The notes under the pieces are model-generated. The model did no database searches. It saw nothing but the letters and a program-made list of their open reading frames with translations, and was not told the DNA's origin. Of a DNA stretch of 11,453 nucleotides, positions 5,898 to 11,453 are shown piece by piece. This DNA is from Jimgerdemannia flammicorona (taxonomy: Eukaryota; Mucoromycota; Endogonomycetes; Endogonales; Endogonaceae): assembly GCA_003990745.1 (NCBI GenBank), contig RBNI01006338.1, forward strand, positions 1 through 11,453, in the 5' to 3' direction. How positions within the stretch are numbered: the first letter of the stretch is position 1; every line of letters starts with the position of its first letter. The position numbers and the translations under genes are program-made.

Positions 5898-7535
5898 ATG
5901 GTGTACAGCAGGCGTCATAAACTCGGCTTCGAACTGAGGGTCGATGGTGTCACGGCCCCCGAATATGTTCACAAACCGAACAGATCCACGACAATACATT
6001 ACGCCGGCATCGCTACTCCAAGCGCTGCACTCTCCCTAACAGTCTTCTCGCAAAGCCCGCACAACCTATACAAGTTCGAAATCGAGGTAGACGGTATCAA
6101 ATATGGGTTTTGTAAGGTGGAGGGCGAAAAAAGACTTCGTGTCAACACGATTTTGGTGAACGGAAAATCGGCGACGATGCGTTATGCGCCGTCGATATGG
6201 AAAGCAGATGGGGAGGTGAATGCGAGAGATAAGGAAGAGGAAGTTGGGACGGTGAAGGTGATCTTCTATAAGGCAAGAAAAATCAAGAAGGAGAAGAATA
6301 AGGAAAAGGGAACGAAAAGAAGAAGGGAAGACGACTCGAATGCAGAGGATATTTTAGAAGGGATGGAGCTTGTTGATCTCCATGTCGGCGAGAAAAAGCG
6401 ATTCAAAACCGAAATGGACGTCACCAGCGAAATTTTTGAACGCGTCCGACTCACAGAGGGCCACGAGGCCAAGATCTCGGTGGAATTCGTCTTCGGTAAG
6501 GACGATGAGAACGACAAAGGTGACGAGAAAATTACCGAAGCCAGCAAAGGCAAGGCCCACAAGGACACAATCATAATCAGCGACGACGAGATCAGCAAAG
6601 GCGAATACAAAATCAAAATCAAAGATGAACACGAAGAGATTACCGAAGGCGAGAGCAGCAAGGTCACAACTAAAGATGATCACGAAACCCACCACAGCGC
6701 TAACGACGACTCTGCTTCACGGCACATCGGCGTCGAGGAACCCGCCTATCAGAACCTCGTGCCGCAGCCCACCATCGTTGAGGATAAACTTGACCATGTC
6801 AAAGAGGAACCTGCCTACGAGCTTCGCGCCATAACCTATCAAAAACCCACCTTGATATTGACACTATGCTACCGTGCGTTATCATGGCTTCAGTATCGCG
6901 GTATCACGTTGTCGACGGAAGAGAAGCGGGAATTGAAGCAGTCGAGGAGGAATAAAACGATTAGACATAAAGACGAAGTCGAGGTAGTCGAACCGTCGAG
7001 CGATCGCGTGGAGAGTAAGAGTACGGATGAAGTAATTGTGTTGAGCGATTCGGAAGAAGAATCTTGCCAAGCGGGGCCGTCACGACCGAGAAATCAAGAA
7101 ATTTACTCAAAATTGGATGATGTCGGCGAGAGCACCGGTGTGACCGCGGGACCAAACGAAACCACTTCACCAATGGACACATCCGCCGCATCCATACCTT
7201 TGTCTGGCCTCAACTTGAATCCCTCAATATCCACAATCGCACCTCCTCCGCGTAGTCATCGCTCTAAACTCACGGTATTTGTTCACGAAACATTGTCAGT
7301 ATCTTCCTCCGCAGTTTCTACCCTCAAGATTGATATTGTCACCACTACTTCGGTGGCACAACTATTGGATTTCATCCGTGAGCACGCTGGGGTTCCCAAG
7401 GCGCTAGTGTGGAAGCTTTACTATGAAGACAACGAAGGCGATTTTACACCTATCAAAACTGACAAGCGCGGAATGTGGGAGGAGGTATTGGAGAGGGCGG
7501 CAGTAGTGAGAGCGTTTCCAAAGGTGGAGATTTAG
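5898..7535 (+). CDS. DUF7918-like protein with SIM and sumoylation motifs and possible C-terminal beta-grasp domain (545 aa)
   Basis: The single open frame starts at ATG 5898 in good context (AACCAATGG) and ends at TAG 7533-7535. Residues about 8-127 resemble the fungal DUF7918 domain: FELRVDGVTAPEY, a KFEIEVDG strand, then GTVKVIFYKAR. A basic stretch at about 125-143 (KEKGTKRRRE) looks like a nuclear localisation signal. The middle is charged and low in complexity, with SIM-like IIISDDE (225-231) and VIVLSDSEEE (379-388) and psi-K-x-E sites at K170, K242 and K302. EEPAY occurs twice (about 282 and 303). The last 90 residues (KLTVFVHE, LKIDIVTTTSVAQLLDFI, VWKLYY) have a beta-beta-helix pattern suggesting a ubiquitin-like fold. 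The function is unknown. A nuclear, SUMO-linked role is inference; that the gene is real is well supported by length and codon content. Confidence 0.82.
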   Translation: MVYSRRHKLGFELRVDGVTAPEYVHKPNRSTTIHYAGIATPSAALSLTVFSQSPHNLYKFEIEVDGIKYGFCKVEGEKRLRVNTILVNGKSATMRYAPSIWKADGEVNARDKEEEVGTVKVIFYKARKIKKEKNKEKGTKRRREDDSNAEDILEGMELVDLHVGEKKRFKTEMDVTSEIFERVRLTEGHEAKISVEFVFGKDDENDKGDEKITEASKGKAHKDTIIISDDEISKGEYKIKIKDEHEEITEGESSKVTTKDDHETHHSANDDSASRHIGVEEPAYQNLVPQPTIVEDKLDHVKEEPAYELRAITYQKPTLILTLCYRALSWLQYRGITLSTEEKRELKQSRRNKTIRHKDEVEVVEPSSDRVESKSTDEVIVLSDSEEESCQAGPSRPRNQEIYSKLDDVGESTGVTAGPNETTSPMDTSAASIPLSGLNLNPSISTIAPPPRSHRSKLTVFVHETLSVSSSAVSTLKIDIVTTTSVAQLLDFIREHAGVPKALVWKLYYEDNEGDFTPIKTDKRGMWEEVLERAAVVRAFPKVEI

Positions 7536-9012
7536 AATCGCAAAATCAATTGTCATAAAAAAGAGCTGACATGTCATCGAAATCGTCTCTTACCAAAGTC
7601 ATCCTTTTTTTTTTTTTTTTTTTTTTGTGAGGGGAGGCAGAGACAGAGTGGGCAGTTCCGCCACCTGACGAGATCGTATTGCTTGTGTTTGATTTGGTAT
7701 TGGACTCTTTCCATATCGTCGCCAAATTTTATGACCCACATTGAACATTGACTTGAGTACGATATTATAGGAGAAAAAGTTTATTGCATTTGGTAAACGG
7801 CAATTTATTCATTTCTCGCTCTCTGTTTAAAACAGTTGTGGTTCAGTTGCAAAATTTAACTCTGAACTATGCTTTTTTCGTGCGTTCCGACACGTATAAA
7901 TTCTTGTTCAGGTCTTGCGCCTTGGTTCATGATGGATCGGGATGGGGCCTGCACCGAGAATCACCAATCCGAAACATCCACCATTCGCTGCGCCCAGGTC
8001 CAAGCCTCGATCCGCAAAGACCCCATGTCATAAGCACCGCAAAAAGTCGAGGCACACGATTACTACACGCGCCCTCTTCTAGTTCACCCGACGATCGACT
8101 GTTACCTTTTCATTCAGTCTCCATGTGGCCCTCGAAGCACGTTGGTCCATTTTAAGATTTCATGGGAATTGCTGGGTACTACCCAACTAGAACATTGCTA
8201 AGGGATTGCCGTGTGATCAGCATAAATTATTTGGTATTATGACCAGTGCGTAGACGAGTCCACGGTCCACGGCTTGGAAAGGAATCACGTAAGGTGGTCA
8301 TGATAGCAGAACCGAGAAGATCTGTCGGACAATATACATGTCGATCTGGGGCATTGGCGCGGATATTGTTGTTCCGAAAATGCGCCGATCTAGAACGGTA
8401 TTTAGTAACCACGAAAAGGCTATAACGATGCCCGGTGACCAGGCCCCGACTCAACGCGCTTAAGCTTAGCATGGACCCCGACAGACCAGAAGAAAAAGAC
8501 CAAAGAGGCAACAAAAACGAACGTTCGAATTCCTATGTGGCATTTTGGATTAGATTCGCACGGACCCCATGACTTTCGTTATTCGGCCTAAGTGTGTGTT
8601 TTGCAAAATATTCAGACTTAAATGTTTGGGAAATATTCTTAGAATTGATTTTACTTCGAAGGCCTATCAGCGTGAGGTTGAAACGTGCCAACCAATGGTC
8701 TCATCTAAGAAGAATAGAACATCTGAACGTTGACCCGGAAGTCGCTTCCAGAATCTTAATGAACTAGTGGATATGTGCGTGCATACTTAATGCGCATTCA
8801 CCTTGATCTACTCGTTCCCTGCTTCTCGGATTCATGGGATCAAGGTCAACCAAAACCGAATGGATCGGGAACCGTCGGCGGCACCAGTGAAACACTTCCC
8901 TGCGGTGGCCATTTTCGGTTTGTAAATGTTTAAATTGCAACGGCCATTTTGTTTGAACATCTCTCATTTCCTCCGTTTACACCCTGAAATCACCTCATTT
9001 CTTCTACATCAT
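7536..9012. other. Long intergenic region without a recognisable gene
   Basis: Nearly 1.5 kb carries no ORF with recognisable domains. The longest frames (7784-8155 plus strand, 8227-8514 minus strand) have biased, low-similarity translations and no start context or splice pattern that would extend them. The region holds a 22-nt T tract at 7605-7626 and, toward its end, the promoter of the methyltransferase gene. A non-coding RNA or a lineage-specific gene cannot be excluded. Confidence 0.5.
7605..7626 (+). repeat. T tract (22 nt) followed by GTGAG
   Basis: This is a pure T run starting 70 nt after the stop codon of the upstream gene. It is followed by GTGAGGGGAGG, giving a T(n)-GTGAG junction also seen at 11274-11295. 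Confidence 0.85.
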
Positions 9013-10665
9013 ATGGGGAACAGTAACTCAAAATTTATCAACTCCAATACTTTGACGCCTTCTTTTCACAAGAGCGATAGTAGCGACACCGCTTTGAGCA
9101 ATCGCACCGAGGACCGTGACCTTTCAACAATCCCACCATACTCAGATGATAGCTACTACGATGAGAGAAAGGCCAACTTTCGTTTCCAGGATGGCCGGCG
9201 CTACCATGGAGTAAAGGGTATTGCTTCAATATTACCAAACGATGACAGAGAAATGGACCGGCTAAGCGAGGAGCACTATATGGTGAAGGTGTGTATGAAC
9301 ATCACATACCCTTAGGCAACACTTCTCCTTTCAAAATTAAATTAAATTAAAATGCGGTAATCCCAATTTTCTTGCTCAGTTGGCTTTTGATGGGTAAGTT
9401 TGCGTTACCTCCAACATAATCGCGTTCAACCAGACATAATTCTTTACTAACATGGCATCTTGCACGCCATAGAAACATACAAGCACCAGTTAAAGACTTA
9501 CTGAAACAAGGGGCAACAGTGTTATCTGCTGGGTGAGTATTTTTATTTTTATTTTTTAAACCCAACGATAACGACAACGTTGATATTCAAATAATGCCCA
9601 ATATATGCAAATCTAACGCGATTACCTGTCAATGTGATTTTTCACAATCTTCAGATGCGGACCGGGAGTATGGATGCTAGTGAGTTCTACGCCCACAATT
9701 ATATAAACTTTTGATCGAGCTCTAACATAATTTCTCCCATCATTCTTTTTATATTTACCAGGATTGCGCGCACGATTATCCAGAGTCAAATTTTCTTGGC
9801 ATAGACATATCTCCTGTCTTTCCCATATCCATCAAACCCAAAAACACGGAGTTCATGTTGGGAAATATCGTTGAGGGTCTCCCGTTTTCGGACAATACAT
9901 TCGACTTTGTTTTTGCACGATTGCTGTACGGATTCCTGACCGACGACGACTGGAATTTGGCGATTAAGGAATATATCAGAGTAACAAAGCCGGGCGGCTA
10001 TATTGAGCTTGTTGAGGTAATTAGGGGAGTTTTATGAATGGCGCGGAACCTTTGACGTGTGTGTGCTGCCGGAGTATTTGCAACTAGTGACAGTTTGGAT
10101 GCTCACGGAATTTGATTTGAATTCCTACAGTGCGACTCGCGTCCCTACCGCTGCGGTCCTCGATTTAAGAGGATAATGACCCAAGGTTAGGAATCTTTCA
10201 AACCAAGTTTTCGGAACACAGGGTTCCCACCAACTATTCCCTAATACAGAAATGATTATCAGGGTGCAGAGCCATGGAAGCACGATTACTTAAACCTTAT
10301 ATAGGACCCAAATTGTCGGGAATGCTGGAGGAGGCAGGGCTGATCAAGATAAACTCGAACTTCAGTTCTATTCCCATTAATTGGGGAGGCCCTCTGGGGG
10401 ATATAGGTAAAAGTGTGTTTTGCGAAACGATGAAATCGCTGAAGGTGAATATTAATTATGAACATCCGTGTCTCCGGTGGTGAAAAAGGTTGTAAAGGCT
10501 AATCTCTGTAAATATCCACAAATTCAGCCGTGGTTGACCAAAGTCATCGACATGTCACCCGACATATATGACACCGAGATTCAGGAAGCCATCAAAGAAG
10601 CTGGCGAATTCAAGGCGTACTTTAATATGTATTACGCCTTCGGTCAAAAGTCGATTGAAGCTTAA
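9013..10665 (+). CDS. Class I SAM-dependent methyltransferase, 8 exons, N-myristoylation-type start (334 aa)
   Basis: The protein transfers a methyl group from S-adenosylmethionine to an unknown acceptor. Exons: 9013-9288, 9380-9393, 9473-9532, 9655-9679, 9762-10016, 10131-10185, 10263-10444, 10528-10665, summing to 1005 nt with every intron GT-AG (77-122 bp). The order of motifs fits the Methyltransf_25/11-like fungal family: DGRRYHGV and LPNDDREMDRL near 60-83, NIQAPV (98-103), motif I VLSAGCGPG (113-121), acidic motif GIDISP (138-143), EGLPFSDNTFDFVFARLL, RVTKPGGYIELVE ending at 210, and FNMYYAFGQK near the C terminus. Motif I has Ser where Asp is usual (LS for LD). The start MGNSNSK matches N-myristoylation consensus, suggesting membrane attachment. 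An in-frame ATG at 8926 would add 29 residues and hide that Gly2, so 9013 is preferred. Substrate unknown. Confidence 0.9.
9380..9393 (+). other. 14-nt microexon of the methyltransferase gene
   Basis: TTGGCTTTTGATGG is bounded by GCTCAG on the left and GTAAGT on the right. It encodes LAFD plus two bases of Gly97. With it, the frame continues through exon 3 and the spacing between HYMVK and GNIQAPV is what I expect for the family; without it the frame is lost. The following intron has a perfect TACTAAC branch site at 9445-9451. Confidence 0.8.
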
Positions 10666-10863
10666 GGACTCCTTATATTGAATCACCATCGGTTGCCATT
10701 GCCATTTTTTGGGACCTGGAATTACGAAGACACATGGCAAGAGGCATTTCTATCTTAACATCTTAATAATACCTTAATACGAATACGAAGCCTCTCTTTT
10801 ATCGCGCCAATCTACAGGAATTTCGAAACTTCGTTCCTTTCTTTCATTCTTCTTCGTTTTTTC

Positions 10864-10871
10864 ATTCTTTC

Positions 10872-10916
<45 letters not shown>

Positions 10917-10940
10917 CTTTTTTTTTCTTTTTTTTTTTCT
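10864..10940 (+). repeat. Long T-rich tract including an uninterrupted T33
   Basis: T runs are broken only by isolated C residues (for example 10871, 10883, 10917 and 10927). The longest pure run is 10884-10916. It begins about 200 nt after the methyltransferase stop codon. Assembly length is unreliable in such tracts. Confidence 0.9.
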
Positions 10941-11104
10941 GACTTGTTTTCACTTTCTCCCCCAACCTCTTCATGAAGCTATCGGATGGCAATGAGATAT
11001 TACAGGGAGAGAGGTATATGTTTTATTTTGTCATTAATGTCTCGTAGTCCCATTTCTTAGTATTTACTCCAATCATGCGTTAACTGTTCAACGAAGTTGT
11101 TTTT

Positions 11105-11124
11105 GTATATATGTATGTATGTAT
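11105..11124 (+). repeat. TATG/GTAT microsatellite
   Basis: This is a short tetranucleotide repeat (GTATATATGTATGTATGTAT). No function is suggested. Confidence 0.8.
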
Positions 11125-11273
11125 TCTCTACAAGTGTTCCGCGGATAAATATTATGCATATTTTAAAAGCTATAATTATAACCCAAAAAGACTCGAGCCA
11201 AAACTGTGAACCCCTAAATTCAAGTGTCACACCATGTAATTATTAAACGCTTCTTTTCATCATGAGGGGGAAG

Positions 11274-11290
11274 TTTTTTTTTTTTTTTTT
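11274..11290 (+). repeat. T tract (17 nt) followed by GTGAG
   Basis: This is a pure T run preceded by GGGGGAAG and followed by GTGAGAGAAAGAG. It shares the T(n)-GTGAG junction with the tract at 7605. Confidence 0.85.
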
Positions 11291-11453
11291 GTGAGAGAAA
11301 GAGTCGCTCACCTATTTAATAACTATCAATGACTTATGACGAATATCATCCCACATTATTTTTTAAGGCTTCTGAACAAATTATGGCATGGTATTATATT
11401 GAAAGTGAACATTGTAGAAGACGGAAGATACATTAAAAATTCGAAAACAAAAA

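Larger units (their letters stand above)
10666..11453. other. Gene-free 3' region with T tracts and microsatellite
   Basis: No coding frame or RNA gene is recognised. The region includes the 3' end of the methyltransferase gene, a T-rich tract, a TATG microsatellite and another T run. The lysine-rich minus-strand frame at 10774-10992 is only a translation of the T tract. Confidence 0.6.

Noticed and set aside
7784..8155. Plus-strand 123-codon ORF in the gene-free region
   Set aside because: There is no recognisable domain, the composition is non-coding-like, and no splice signals would extend it. Kept as unannotated intergenic DNA.
8227..8514. Minus-strand 95-codon ORF
   Set aside because: It has no conserved motif or plausible exon partners, and its length is within chance expectation for this region.
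8515..8540. GTTCGAATTC resembling a tRNA T-loop
   Set aside because: There is no flanking acceptor stem, anticodon arm or D-loop that could fold into a tRNA.
10774..10992. Minus-strand lysine-rich ORF
   Set aside because: It is the translation of a T-rich tract on the opposite strand and has no non-repetitive coding content.

Overview
The window looks like nuclear DNA of a filamentous fungus. The genes carry many short GT-AG introns (about 75-122 bp) with fungal branch-point signals such as CTAAC and TACTAAC. A 1.45-kb repeat carries the CpA-to-TpA and all-transition signature of repeat-induced point mutation (RIP), which points to Pezizomycotina. That placement is an inference; no species can be named from the sequence.

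Layout. (1) Positions 1-1100: a C-rich, coding-like remnant in two overlapping frames, then an LTR-like segment (about 661-1100) with TATA and AATAAA signals. This is probably the 3' end of a retrotransposon cut by the window edge. (2) 1101-1649: no gene; a cluster of TTCCAGAA boxes and AT-rich DNA. (3) 1650-3099: a degenerate transposon with long, nested, imperfect terminal inverted repeats flanked by TA dinucleotides, almost free of CpG and mutated by transitions. (4) 3529-5405: SLX1, the GIY-YIG/zinc-finger nuclease subunit of the SLX1-SLX4 structure-specific endonuclease, in five or six exons. (5) 5898-7535: a long single-exon gene for a lysine/glutamate-rich protein with a DUF7918-like N-terminal domain, two strong SUMO-interacting-motif (SIM) matches and a possible beta-grasp domain at the C terminus. 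(6) 7536-9012: no recognisable gene. (7) 9013-10665: a class I SAM-dependent methyltransferase in eight exons, one of only 14 nt, whose start MGNSNSK is an N-myristoylation-type sequence. (8) 10666-11453: no gene; long T tracts and a small microsatellite.

All three genes are on the + strand, and each is followed by a long T tract on the sense strand. Genes need not cooperate just because they are adjacent. The one link visible in the sequence is that SLX1 ends in a SIM-like tail and its downstream neighbour carries two SIM matches plus several psi-K-x-E/D sumoylation consensus sites. That makes a SUMO connection a testable idea. Spliced gene models were built by hand from splice signals, reading-frame continuity and remembered family conservation. 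The least certain points are the SLX1 intron 3 acceptor, a 75-nt in-frame intron in SLX1, and the LTR boundaries.
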